A stretch of 64,000 nt of DNA from Oribacterium sp. NK2B42 (lineage in GTDB: Bacteria > Bacillota > Clostridia > Lachnospirales > Lachnospiraceae): contig NZ_AUJX01000007.1 in assembly GCF_000424445.1 (NCBI RefSeq), positions 84,205 to 148,204 of the forward strand, given 5' to 3'. Of the stretch, positions 24,424 through 34,900 are shown piece after piece (position 1 is the first letter of the stretch; each line of letters opens with the position of its first letter). Below the pieces are notes generated by a model. That model ran no database searches. It worked only from the letters and a program-made list of their open reading frames with translations, and had not been told where the DNA came from. Made by a program: the position numbers and the translations under genes.

Positions 24424-27400
24424 AACCGATAAATTTAACCCTTCAGGCCTTCGGGTCCTATGGAAAGAAAACCAATATAGATTTTACAAACACAAGGCAG
24501 AACCTTTTTCTGGTGACCGGAGATACAGGTGCCGGAAAAACAACTATTTTCGATGCCATGGTTTTTGCGCTTTACGGCGAAGCCAGCTCCGGAAACAACA
24601 AGAAGGACGGAATAGAGCTTCAAAGCCAGTACGTGGATTACGATGTGGAGCCCTTCGTGGAGCTTGAATTTTCCGAACTTGAAGGCGGAGAGGAACAAAC
24701 CTACACCGTGCGCCGCGTCCCCAGGCACCTTCGCCCCGCAAAACGTAAGGGTGCAAAGGATCAGATCATAAGTGAATCCCTGTCCCTTATCATGCCGGAT
24801 GGCTCGGAATATCCGCAGAAAGAAGCTGACGAAAAGCTCCGGGAGATTGTCGGTCTCACCAAAAGCCAGTTTATGCAGGTAGCCATGATCGCCCAGGGCG
24901 AGTTCATGGAGCTTTTGAGAGCAAAGTCAGATGATAAAAAAACCATTTTCAGAAAGCTTTTCGGAACGGCACTATACCAGAAACTTGTGGATGAGCTTTT
25001 AAGCCGCAGAAAAGATAAACTGGAAACTATATCGAGGATCAGAACCGCCTGCCAGACAGAAGCAGGTCATGTAAAGATTCCGGAATATTTTGATAATGCA
25101 AAAGAACTGTCAGACTTGCAGCAAAGCATCCTTAGATCCGATCGAATGAATATTGCCAACATGGAGCAGTTTCTTCATATCCTTTCGGAGCTTTTGACAG
25201 TGATATCAGATAAGCAGAAATCCGAGCAGCAAATCTATGACCTTCTCACCTCTGACCGGGATAAAAAAATGAAGGCTCTTACAGAAGGGCAGACCATCGC
25301 CATATCCTTTAAGCAGCTCGAGGAAGCGGAACATTCTCTAAGAGAATGTGAAGCAGCAAAAGAGCAGATCGAAAGCTCTCAAAAGCTTATTTCCGATATC
25401 AAAAAGGCCTATGAAATAAAGGGCAGCTTCCTTAGATATAGTGATGAACAGAGTCTTGTGTCTGAGACCGAAAAGAAGCTTAAAGAGCAGGAGGACAAAC
25501 TGCCTTCCCTTTCCAAAGCCGAAGCTGATGCCGCCCAAAAAGAAGCAGAAATGCAGAAGGTGGCTGCCGCAGAAACAGAAAGCTACGCGAAGATACATGA
25601 CAGAGTAAACAAGTCTCTTGAACTGTTTGGCAGGATAAAAACAGTCGAAGCAGAAGTCAGAAAATCAGAAGAAAACCTCACAGAATTTGAAAAAGAAGCC
25701 CTAAAAGCCGAGGAAGCTTTTCAGTCCTGCGAGAAAAATGAAACAGAGTGCAGAAAACAGGAGGAAGAACTTTCCGATACCCCGGAGAGGCTCGCCCACT
25801 GGCAGGCAAAAAGCAGCGAACTATCAGCCCTGGACACAGAATACGAGGCTGCAAAAAAATCCTGTAATGCTGTAAAAGAGCAGTCTAAGCTCCTTGCAAA
25901 AGCTCAGGAGGACTACATTAGCATAAAAGAAAAGTTTAACCTCCATAATGCTGACTACATAGCAAAGCAGAACAGCTTTCTGGATGCCCAGGCGGGCTTT
26001 CTTGCAAAGGAAAAGCTGAAGCCCGGACTGCCATGCCCCGTTTGCGGCTCCCTTGATCACCCATCCCCATGCCTTCTTTCGGATGAACATAAGGAGCTGA
26101 CCCGGGAACTTATCGATGAACTGTCTAAGGAAAATGACACTTTAAGAAACGCCTCTGAAAAGGCTGCATCCCTGGCAAAAACCGCAAATGAACTTCTTTC
26201 CGAAAAGAAGGCCCGCTCAGAGGAGGATCTCCAAAAGCTTCTGACAAAAATCAAAGCACTTCTTCCGGAGCTGCCTGAAGATACGAATATAAAAGCTGCC
26301 ATGGCAAGACTTAATGAGTGGAGAAAATCCTTCATCGGGGAAGGCGAAGTTCTGAAGAAAAAGGACCTTGCACTCAAAAAAATCAAGGCTCTGATTTCGG
26401 AAATCGAAGAAAAGAAACCCGGACTAAAAAAGCAGGCGGATCTTGCTATGAATCAGCTTTCAGAACAAAGGATCACTCTTGCGGAACGAAGACAAGCCTT
26501 AGAGAGTCTCCTTGCCCAAAAGGATTTTGAATCCGAAAATGCCGCAAAGGATGCACTTGATCAGGCAAAACAGAAAAAAGCTGCTGCCGATAAAGCTTTA
26601 AGTAATGCCCGAAGTGAGTCTCAAACAGCAAAAGCCGCAAAGGAAGGTTCCTCAGCCCTCATCACAAGATATACTGCCGAACTTCCTTCGCTCAAGAAGG
26701 AGCTTTTGGAACGAAGGAAAAACTATGAAGCCATGCTAAAGGACAATTTCATGTCCGAAGAAGAGTGGCAAAGCATTACCGAAAATCATCCTCAGGCAGA
26801 AGCCGCAAAGCTTCAGCAGTCCATAGATGACTACACCCATAAAAAAACCGCAGCGGAGGCAGCCATACATACGGCAAAGACAGCCATTGGTGATAAGCAG
26901 AAACCAGCGCTGGAGACATTGGCACAGGAAGTAAAGGAGGCTGAAGAAAAGTGGAAACGCGAACAGGATATACTGAACGCCCTGAAGGATGATCTGAATG
27001 TCAACAAGCGGGCCTTCGATTCCCTGAACCCAAGGATGTCCGAGCGTGCAGAGGTTGTCACCGATTTTAACCGGATCGACGGACTTTACAACCGGCTTGC
27101 CGGAAAGGTGACCGGTGCCCGAATGGACATTGAAACCTTCGTACAGAGATATTATCTGGAGAGGATACTATATGCCGCAAACTTAAGATTCAGCGATATG
27201 TCGGCAGGACAGTTTGAACTCCGTATGGTGGAGGATGACCAGGCAGGAGAGGGCAAGAACCGGGGACTTGATCTCATGGTTTATTCCACCGTCACCGGCA
27301 AAGTCCGTGAGGTCCGAACTCTGTCAGGCGGTGAATCCTTTATGGCAGCCTTGTCCCTTGCTCTCGGAATGGCTGACCAGATACAGGAAAACTCTGCTGC

Positions 27401-27614
27401 CATAAATCTGGATGTAATGTTTATCGACGAAGGTTTCGGCTCCCTTGATGACCACTCAAGGGATCAGGCCATAAGGGTACTCCAGCGAATGGCCAGCGGT
27501 TCCAAGCTGATCGGTATCATTTCTCATGTGACGGAATTAAAACAGGAAATAGAAGACCAGCTTATAGTCACAAAGGACGAAGAGGGCAGCCATGTAAGGT
27601 GGCAGATAAGCTGA
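24420..27614 (+). CDS. sbcC: Exonuclease subunit SbcC (SMC-like ATPase)
   Basis: 1064 residues, normal for SbcC. Walker A is TGDTGAGKTTIFDAM near residue 40 and the Q-loop is in LTKSQFMQVAMIAQGEF. Two long coiled coils flank a zinc hook CPVC near residue 540. Near the C-terminus are the signature LSGGESFMAALSLALGMAD, Walker B VMFIDEGFGSLDD and an H-loop IISHV. The TTG start at 24420 is chosen because AGGAGAG lies about 8 bases upstream and the protein then begins LKPINLTLQAFGSY, the usual SbcC N-terminus; longer versions run back into sbcD. It supplies ATP-driven DNA tethering to SbcD. Confidence 0.95.
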   Translation: MKPINLTLQAFGSYGKKTNIDFTNTRQNLFLVTGDTGAGKTTIFDAMVFALYGEASSGNNKKDGIELQSQYVDYDVEPFVELEFSELEGGEEQTYTVRRVPRHLRPAKRKGAKDQIISESLSLIMPDGSEYPQKEADEKLREIVGLTKSQFMQVAMIAQGEFMELLRAKSDDKKTIFRKLFGTALYQKLVDELLSRRKDKLETISRIRTACQTEAGHVKIPEYFDNAKELSDLQQSILRSDRMNIANMEQFLHILSELLTVISDKQKSEQQIYDLLTSDRDKKMKALTEGQTIAISFKQLEEAEHSLRECEAAKEQIESSQKLISDIKKAYEIKGSFLRYSDEQSLVSETEKKLKEQEDKLPSLSKAEADAAQKEAEMQKVAAAETESYAKIHDRVNKSLELFGRIKTVEAEVRKSEENLTEFEKEALKAEEAFQSCEKNETECRKQEEELSDTPERLAHWQAKSSELSALDTEYEAAKKSCNAVKEQSKLLAKAQEDYISIKEKFNLHNADYIAKQNSFLDAQAGFLAKEKLKPGLPCPVCGSLDHPSPCLLSDEHKELTRELIDELSKENDTLRNASEKAASLAKTANELLSEKKARSEEDLQKLLTKIKALLPELPEDTNIKAAMARLNEWRKSFIGEGEVLKKKDLALKKIKALISEIEEKKPGLKKQADLAMNQLSEQRITLAERRQALESLLAQKDFESENAAKDALDQAKQKKAAADKALSNARSESQTAKAAKEGSSALITRYTAELPSLKKELLERRKNYEAMLKDNFMSEEEWQSITENHPQAEAAKLQQSIDDYTHKKTAAEAAIHTAKTAIGDKQKPALETLAQEVKEAEEKWKREQDILNALKDDLNVNKRAFDSLNPRMSERAEVVTDFNRIDGLYNRLAGKVTGARMDIETFVQRYYLERILYAANLRFSDMSAGQFELRMVEDDQAGEGKNRGLDLMVYSTVTGKVREVRTLSGGESFMAALSLALGMADQIQENSAAINLDVMFIDEGFGSLDDHSRDQAIRVLQRMASGSKLIGIISHVTELKQEIEDQLIVTKDEEGSHVRWQIS

Positions 27615-27632
27615 TGCTGACAGGCTGAACTG

Positions 27633-27965
27633 TTACGCATATAACGTCTGCATCACGAACAGAAAAAAGGCTCTGTGACACACCACAGAGCCCTTCGCTG
27701 TATCCCGGTTATCAAACACATAAAACTGATAGATAAGAGATTTATCACTGTTGCTGGCATTAAGGGCGATATCAAGTCCCCTGACACCCTCAAAAAGATA
27801 TGTATCATCAGTAACCTCAAATCCGGCTTCTTTTGCAGCCATGATAAACTGCTGCTTATCTATAACTCTCTTTTTTATCTCAAAATCGCTGAATATAAAC
27901 GCCAGCGATGCAAAAATCATGACAAAAACGCCGAGACACACAAAACGCCCTCTGAACCTCAACAC
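27633..27965 (-). pseudogene. Small membrane-anchored protein, probably C-terminally truncated
   Basis: 110 codons from a GTG with GAGGG upstream. A membrane helix (about 8-27) is followed by VIDKQQFIMAAKEAGFEVTDDT and YQFYVFDNRDTA, the pattern of small extracytoplasmic proteins common in Lachnospiraceae. The last ~25 codons are read through a perfect terminator hairpin (27669-27692 plus T6 on this strand), which is unlikely to encode a genuine domain end. The gene was probably shortened. The sbcC gene converges on it. Confidence 0.5.
27663..27692 (-). terminator. Terminator of the - strand, inside the 3' end of the small open frame
   Basis: GGCTCTGTG (27669-27677) pairs with CACAGAGCC (27684-27692). 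On the - strand TTTTTT follows. Confidence 0.85.
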
Positions 27966-28084
27966 CCTTTTTCCCTCACTGAATCATTTCTTTTCTTCCT
28001 TGAACCGTGTACCCGGATGCTGAAAATTCTATCACTCAAGCCGTCACAGAAGTGTCACAAAAAAGTAATAATTTAAGATGATTT

Positions 28085-28636
28085 TCACACCTGATCATAC
28101 TGTATAGCACTCTTTATCTTTTTAGACTCCTCAGGGCTATTATAAAGCTCTATGAGTCGCAGTCCGAGATCCAGAGCATATCCAAGTCCTCGGGCTGTTG
28201 TGATATTACCATCAGTTACGACACCATCGTGAACACAGTTTGCTCCCAAAAGCTGGTCTTCGAAGCCGGGATAGCAGGTGGCATTCCTACCTTTGAGAAG
28301 TCCCAGTTTCCCGAGAACTGAAGGGGCGGCACAAATGGCGGCTAAGGGTTTGTTCTTTTCGGCGTGGGTGAGCAGCATTTCACTAAGAATCTTTGAAGCT
28401 TTAAAATTTTCAGTCCCTACTCCGCCTCCCGGGAGGAAGAGAATGTCGGCATCTACAACATTAACCTTATCTATAGTAGTGTCTGTGATAATGTCTATGT
28501 CATGACTGGTGTGAACCCGGTTTTCTTTATTGATTGAGACAAGGCTTACATCGAATTTCGCTCTCCTTAGAAGGTCTACAACCGTAAGGCACTCGACCTC
28601 TTCAGAGCCGTCTGCGATAAATGCAAAAACTTTCAT
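28085..28636 (-). CDS. DJ-1/PfpI-family protein
   Basis: 183 residues, the usual DJ-1 length. MKVFAFIADGSEEVECLTVVDLLRRA includes the conserved Glu of the family, and the nucleophile-elbow Cys lies in AAICAAPSVLG. LPGGGVGTENF and ARGLGYALDLGLRLI are also typical. The family includes deglycase/chaperone-like proteins and ThiJ-type proteins; the precise activity is not predictable. AAAGGAAC lies upstream of the ATG. It is a single gene on the - strand. Confidence 0.92.
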   Translation of the reverse strand: MKVFAFIADGSEEVECLTVVDLLRRAKFDVSLVSINKENRVHTSHDIDIITDTTIDKVNVVDADILFLPGGGVGTENFKASKILSEMLLTHAEKNKPLAAICAAPSVLGKLGLLKGRNATCYPGFEDQLLGANCVHDGVVTDGNITTARGLGYALDLGLRLIELYNSPEESKKIKSAIQYDQV

Positions 28637-28734
28637 TTTAAAAAGTTCCTTTCTATATATTGCGCGTCATGAAGTTCATCCCACACTGATGTATCGGGGA
28701 AAGCTTTTGATGACGCTTGTTGAAAACAGTAAAA

Positions 28735-28751
28735 CCCGCCGGATAGGCGGG
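28735..28751 (-). terminator. Terminator after the AIM24-like gene
   Basis: CCCGCC (28735-28740) pairs with GGCGGG (28746-28751). On the - strand TTTT follows. Confidence 0.7.
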
Positions 28752-28773
28752 CTTGAATTATGTTTTCAGGTGA

Positions 28774-29454
28774 TCATTTACTGCTGGTAGGCAGGTACGG
28801 AATAATCTCTGAAGCAACCTGAGGTATAGGCATGGTCTGTAGCCATATCTTTCCGGGACCTGTAACAATGGTGTTAAAGAGACCCTCACCGCCGAAAAGT
28901 ACGTTCTTAACACCCTTTATCTGCTGGATGTCCATGGTGACGGTTCCTTCCATGGCTGCAAGATAGCCTGTGTCGATGATCATCTGCTGGCCGGGTGCAA
29001 GGTTATATTCTTTGACGTGTCCGTCAAGCTCGAGGAAAACTATGCCGTTTCCTGCAAGTTTCTGCATGATGAAGCCTTCACCGCCAAAGAATCCCGCTCC
29101 CAGTTTTTTCTGGAAGGTAATTGAGAGTTCAACGCCTGTGGTTGAAGCCAGGAATGCATTCTTCTGGGCAATGAGTTCCCTGCCGGGACCGATCTCAACC
29201 GGTCTGATGGCTCCGGTGAAGCTTGAAGCAAAGGCAATGGTTCCGGGACCGCCCTCACACCTGTAATGTGTAAGGAATAATGACTCGCCGGTGAACATAC
29301 GTCCGAACATTTTGCCGATACCGCCGCCCTCCTGGGACATCTGCATGTTTGGTGTCATCCAGGCCATTCCTCCGGACTCGGTTATCATTTCTTCTCCGGG
29401 CTCAAGTTCACAGATAACAACGGGCATCGGCTCGCCTTCGATAGAATATCTCAT
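28774..29454 (-). CDS. AIM24/TIGR00266-family protein
   Basis: 226 residues. It is Gly-rich and all-beta, with the repeating family pattern SGGMAWMT, GESLFLTHYRCEGGPGTIAF, GAGFFGGEGFIMQKLAGNG and VLFGGEGLFNTIVTGPG. Bacterial members are cytosolic and of unknown function; the yeast namesake is a mitochondrial membrane-organisation factor. The ATG at 29454 follows AAGGAG by about 8 bases; two upstream in-frame ATG codons lie at or before the ribosome site and are not used. Confidence 0.9.
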   Translation of the reverse strand: MRYSIEGEPMPVVICELEPGEEMITESGGMAWMTPNMQMSQEGGGIGKMFGRMFTGESLFLTHYRCEGGPGTIAFASSFTGAIRPVEIGPGRELIAQKNAFLASTTGVELSITFQKKLGAGFFGGEGFIMQKLAGNGIVFLELDGHVKEYNLAPGQQMIIDTGYLAAMEGTVTMDIQQIKGVKNVLFGGEGLFNTIVTGPGKIWLQTMPIPQVASEIIPYLPTSSK

Positions 29455-29672
29455 AAGCATTCTCCTTTCGGTACAAATCAACTGATTAAAATGATTATAC
29501 TAAAAAAATTTCTTTATGAATACAAATTTCGGAAATCTTAACCTTTTGATATAATGGTTGTCATATTGAAAATAATAAAAGTTTTATGAAATGCGTATTT
29601 ATGATAACAGACTTATATATTTTCCTTGAATATGCCGATATAAAAGGTGTGCAAACATAAAGGGAGAGTGTT

Positions 29673-30473
29673 ATGAAATTTATTGATCATAAAAAAGATA
29701 TTCCTATTGTGTCCTCTAAGGATAAAAGTCATAAGCATCCGGTGCCTGTTAAACAGTGCCAATTTCGCACACCGGTTGTTTTTGTGATTCTTATCATATC
29801 ACTTTTATTTCTGAACGCCTGCGATACAGGGGTTCCGGAAGCGGCCACTGAGGCATGGGAAACCGAAGAAACAGCTGCTGAAGCAAAACCCACAGAAGAG
29901 GAATCGGAAGAAACAGTAAAGGAAGCCGAAGAGGAAACTGAAGCTCCTGTCGGAGAATCCGTGGAAATCAGCGAACCGATAAAACCGGAACCCAAAGAAA
30001 TCGTAAAGGATATGGAAAAGTTAAAGGATGAGGTGATAAATTCTATTTTTGACAAGCAGAAGGAAACTGAAGCGAGAAAGACCTGGAAAACCTATGACAG
30101 TCTGGAGGAGGCTCAGGAAGCATCAGGACTTATAGTTTCAGATAAGGTAAGAAGGGGATTAAAGCAGTACAATCATATAGAATACAGAGCCCTTGAGGGG
30201 ACTATGATCGAGCTTGTTTATACTGACAAGAACGGCAAGGAAGGTTACAGATTCCGTCAGGGCTACGGAACGGATGATGTCAGCGGTGTAGACAAAAAGT
30301 TCAACGAAGAAAACGATTACAAAATGGGAAACATTATTGTACACACAAGGGGAAACAACGGGCACATAACCGTAGCCTCCTACACGGACGGCAAGCTTTC
30401 CTATGCTTTCGTTGGAAAAGAATATCAGCCTCCGCTTCTTGAGCTGGTAGGTATATACGCATTGATTGCGTAA
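29673..30473 (+). CDS. Lipoprotein with acidic linker, unknown function
   Basis: 266 residues. An unusually long basic N-terminal region (about 33 residues) precedes a hydrophobic helix ending in a lipobox (LFLNAC, Cys near residue 50). A Glu/Thr/Ala-rich linker (about 55-110) follows, then a globular domain starting TYDSLEEAQEASGLIVSDKV and ending in a beta-rich segment. The DSLEEAQ...G pattern resembles small extracytoplasmic sensor domains of Lachnospiraceae. Surface anchoring is inferred from the lipobox. GGGAGAG precedes the ATG. The next operon starts 180 bp downstream. Confidence 0.8.
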   Translation: MKFIDHKKDIPIVSSKDKSHKHPVPVKQCQFRTPVVFVILIISLLFLNACDTGVPEAATEAWETEETAAEAKPTEEESEETVKEAEEETEAPVGESVEISEPIKPEPKEIVKDMEKLKDEVINSIFDKQKETEARKTWKTYDSLEEAQEASGLIVSDKVRRGLKQYNHIEYRALEGTMIELVYTDKNGKEGYRFRQGYGTDDVSGVDKKFNEENDYKMGNIIVHTRGNNGHITVASYTDGKLSYAFVGKEYQPPLLELVGIYALIA

Positions 30474-30653
30474 CAAATACAAAACACACCATTTTATGGA
30501 CCTAAGGATGGGTCTGAATCTATTTAGGGAAACATATCAAATAAAGAATTTGTGAACAGTCTCTATAATAAGTGAGGGAAGGAGCCCGAGGAAGAATAAG
30601 ATTTGACACATGACGACATAAAGAACAGGTAGGATATAGGAAGGAGAGAACCG

Positions 30654-31910
30654 ATGGCAAGATTTTGCAGAAACTGCGGCAATCCTCTGGGTGAAAACGC
30701 GCGATTTTGCACCAAGTGTGGAACTCAGGTCGTGTCGACACAAAATAGTCAGCCTGTTCAGGCACAGATACAGCAGCCTAAAATGCAATGCAGACAATGC
30801 GGAAACCCTTTAAATGAGGGGGCTAAGTTCTGCAGAAAATGTGGTGCAAAGATAATAAACCAGGAATCTATTCAGCCAGCAAGTAAAGAGGCACCATATA
30901 TACAGGGTACGAATGTACAACATAATCAACAACAGTCAGTTCAACCTTCGTCATCTCAGAAAGAACAAATCCCATATGAACAAACTGCTGAAGTTAATTA
31001 TACACAGCCGCAACAGAATAACATTCAAACTGAAGTAGCTCAGTATGTCCGGCAGGCACAGCAGCAATTCACCCGAACTGGTCAGGGCATGATCCAGCCT
31101 ACATTTTCAGAAGCGTCAGATAGAGCAGGAGAGACAGCATTGCAGCTGCCTCAGGTTCAGAGCGCCCTCAGCTTTGCGGAAGAAGCTAAGGCTGTACTTA
31201 ACCCTTTCACTGAGTTTTTTACAGGTGTTTCCGGATTTTTCAAAGGCATTATCAATATAATTAAATATCCTAAAGCTCTCACCTTTTCAGTAGTTCTCAC
31301 ATGGATCTGGATATTGCTTATAGCCTTGAAGCAGTTCCGCATCGGTGGGATTTTTACTGATGCTTTGTCCTGGATCACTTTCGCACAGGGAGGTCTGGGA
31401 AATGGCCTAAGAGGTATCGTAGGCGGTCTCTTTGGTAAAGTGGTTGTGGCTTCCGGTCTATATGCACTTTTAGACGGGGGCAAAGATATAGGTAAAGGCA
31501 TAAAGCAGTGGTTTAACTGCTTCAACGCTTCCTCCAACACCGGAGCTATTCTTACCGGTGCGGGTCTGAGTCTCATTCTTTACAATTTCTTTGTTGCCAA
31601 TGCTAACCTTGGAAACACTATGGTCGCAATAACCGGTATAATACTTTCTCTCCAGGCTCTCGGTTCACAAAACGGCTTCATCTTTAGAATGGCACGGTCA
31701 CTTATGTCAAAAAAACTTGGAAATAATCGGGTATCCAACGATGTAAGGGCTAATGCATTTATATCAGGTATAGGCATGGGTTCGGTACTTGCCATACCTC
31801 TTTCCGTGCTGCCCTTTGGGTTTATTCCATATATAATCGGAGTCTTTCTTTTCATAATCGGCATCATCATTAGTTTTGCAATTCGTGGGAAGGAGGTACC
31901 GACTGTATGA
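30654..31910 (+). CDS. Membrane protein with two N-terminal zinc ribbons
   Basis: 418 residues. Two zinc ribbons (FCRNCGN...FCTKCGT at 4-23; QCRQCGN...FCRKCGA at 45-64) are followed by a Gln-rich linker to about residue 150. The C-terminal half is hydrophobic, with about four to five membrane segments (about 194-226, 252-274, 296-336, 368-410) separated by Gly-rich loops. The ribbons should face the cytosol. GGAGAG precedes the ATG. Its stop overlaps the next gene by 4 bases (ATGA), so it is coupled to the 1445-aa exported protein and may anchor, sense or export it. Function unknown. Confidence 0.85.
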   Translation: MARFCRNCGNPLGENARFCTKCGTQVVSTQNSQPVQAQIQQPKMQCRQCGNPLNEGAKFCRKCGAKIINQESIQPASKEAPYIQGTNVQHNQQQSVQPSSSQKEQIPYEQTAEVNYTQPQQNNIQTEVAQYVRQAQQQFTRTGQGMIQPTFSEASDRAGETALQLPQVQSALSFAEEAKAVLNPFTEFFTGVSGFFKGIINIIKYPKALTFSVVLTWIWILLIALKQFRIGGIFTDALSWITFAQGGLGNGLRGIVGGLFGKVVVASGLYALLDGGKDIGKGIKQWFNCFNASSNTGAILTGAGLSLILYNFFVANANLGNTMVAITGIILSLQALGSQNGFIFRMARSLMSKKLGNNRVSNDVRANAFISGIGMGSVLAIPLSVLPFGFIPYIIGVFLFIIGIIISFAIRGKEVPTV

Positions 31911-34900
31911 GATTCAGCATTAAGAAAAAACTTATTTCGAGAGTGATGTGCTCATTTTTCGCATGTTTCATGCTTGTTTCGGTTCATGCCTTTAGTGCTT
32001 TTGCATATCCTGAGGGATTTTTTAACTATGACAAATATGCAAAAAACACTGCCAAATATGAGATAAAAGAAACTCTTGAAAACAGGTATGTAAACTTTAA
32101 TTGGGATGACAACAATAAGACAACAACAGAATTTGATTCCAGCGTCAATTATGTTGTTTCTGATATCTCAACAGGTAATCATTATGATCCCAAGGTGTTA
32201 AAACAGCGAGTATATATACATTTTGAGCTTCCCGATGTTTATACCGGTTTTTATAAGAAAAATCGTCAGCATAGGCTATACAGCTATGAGAGATGGACTG
32301 ATAACGAACCGCCAAAAGTTAAGGACGAAATACTCGATGAAAACTTTAATGAAGGCTTCGGCTATTACTTTTACTATCGTGACACAAGACCTAATGTTGG
32401 TACAGAGGCCACAGTGATCGGTGATGAAAGCTGTAGTCCCTTTTTTATAACAATATTTTCTGAAAATGATGATCAAACCCCTTCTTTCGAAGAAGCTGTA
32501 GCAGAAAAACTTAATGAGCTTGAAGCGGAAAAAGCAAGATACGAAGAAAGCGATAAGAAATCCAAGAATTATAAATGTAAAAATGACGTTATAGAGGAAA
32601 ACTACGGGGACAGAGTTGTTCTGACTTTCTTTAGACGTGTTGAGACACCTGAATATGGCACAAAAACTCCGAAGGGAAAGCATAATGCTCCCCATGAGAT
32701 GATAGAACACTGGCACTACCGGGAAGAGAGGGAAATCTATGAAATAAAACGCATCAAAGAGTTTCCGGATTTATATCTTATAAATGAGATAAGAGAAAGA
32801 CTACAGGAAAACTATGAAATCGGAGAAAATCAGCCTATAGAAGAAGCTGTTGAACTTCATAACCTCCTTAATGAAAGGTATAGCTATACAAAAAACGTTG
32901 TTTTACCGGCTTTAACGAATGTTCAGTATGAAATTGTGCCCGATGAAATCGAATACTTTGATAAAAACGAAGAGCCTGTAAACATTGTTATCAATTCAGA
33001 TGCGGATGACGGAAAAGGTAACACCGAAGAATCCGAAAGTAATAAAGACGGCAAAAAAGAAAATGTCGGCGGTGGTTTTAATGAGACATCTACAGAAATT
33101 CCGGCAGCCATATTCATAAGTGTAACCGGAGGTGCTGTGGCTGCAGGTGCTGCAGGTGCCACGGAGGACAAAAAGAAACAAAAAGAAAAACCTAAATCAA
33201 CTTTCAGACTTGCAATAAATAAAAACTTTGGCAATACCATACGTATGCAGGGAGCACCGGTCTACGTTTATGCCCGCATCATCGAGGTGACTCCTGAAGG
33301 ACATGAGAAGACCAGAGCAGATCTTTCTGCCAATATCCAGATATACGCTGGCAGCGCCGGAATAAATGTTGAAGATGCCGGAATGGCAGATGGATACCGG
33401 GCGGCAAAAGCATTTGCACCAAGGTCAGAAGAAAGCGAATGTATAATCGCTTTCAGGTTCAACTATGAAGGAAACAGCTATACCAACAATGTACGTTTCT
33501 TTTTGGAAGAACCAGGCGTTATTTTCTATCAGGAAAATCTGGCATGGCCGGCTAAAAGTGACAAGCGGGCAGAAGTTCCGTTTACCATATTCGGTTTCGA
33601 TCCCACTATCTGTAATGTGAACATACGCATGTCTGAAGGCTCGCCTTATGATGCACAGCTTGTGCCCAGTGAAAATGATCCGGAAACCTTCTGGGCAGTA
33701 CTTACAGATATCTGCGATAAAGATCAGGAAGCCGGTACTGTTGCTGAGTCTTTCCTGATAGTTACTGTTTCTGACAATGAAGTCACTATAGAGGAACAAT
33801 TCCCTGTAAGCCGTGTGGGATTAGGTCTTACCTTTGCCATGCCCGCTCTTAATTGCTATCGTGTACCGAAAAAGTCTGCAGAAGGTAAAAAGCTCGAAGA
33901 CCTTACGGTTAATGACTTTGAGGCTGCAACTACCATAGCGAGAACCATGCTGATACTCTTCGACGAAGAACAGCAACGTATAGTTCAGCTTCCCGCAAAT
34001 CCTAAATTCGAACTTGTTCCTATACTTAATGATGACATTTCTCAGGAACGTATTGATGCCCTGGGTCTTAAAACCAAGCTCATGAAGGTAGAAGAAGGTT
34101 ACTCAGAGGTTGTATTCTATTGCGAAAAGGGTTGGCTTGAACCACCTGTCCGCTTCAGAATGAATGTAAAGGCAACCTGGGATTTCGGAGAGGCAGAAAA
34201 CCGAAAGACCTATACCTGTGAGAAACAGGTACTCATGCGCTCGCAACCTCTTAAGAAATACAAGAACGAGGATGCACGAACAAAGGAATACAAGAACAGC
34301 GACCTTATCACAGAAAAGCTTTATAGAATGACCGCTTTGATAGTTCGCAATAACTGGTTCGATGAGTTGGGTGAGTTATATACATTAGCCTGGCTGATGA
34401 TGAAATACTTCAACGATAATTATGGTTATGATGAAATACAAGTGGCTCAGGTGCTTGGAACTTTTAATAAGTTTCTGGGCTACCGTCAGGAAAAACTCGA
34501 ATATATTGCCGAGAAGGAAAACTACAAGGCTGATATAAAAAATGATGACTTAATGCACAGCCTTGCCTACCGTGCAAAGATATTTGACAGCTTCCCGATG
34601 ATATGTGCTCGTATTGCGCTGGGAATAGCAACTGCGGGTGCAACCGAAATAATCCTTACACCTCTCGATATCGTGAAGTCCGGAGTTGAATATAAAGATG
34701 AACATCTTCCTCGAGAGCAAACTACCTGGGGCAAGCTATGGGCAGGTGTTAAACCACCGGTTCTCGGCCTAGCCATAGGTCTTGGCTTAAAAGGTATAGG
34801 AATAGGAGTCAAGTATACCTATCAGGGAGCCAAAAGGGTTGTGCCAAAAATCGCAGGGTATACAGCAAAACAGGTTGCAAAATCCTCCTTATTGCCAAAA

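Noticed and set aside
27675..28076. + strand open frames between sbcC and the DJ-1 gene
   Set aside because: No ribosome site, no recognisable domain; they overlap the - strand terminator and the truncated gene.
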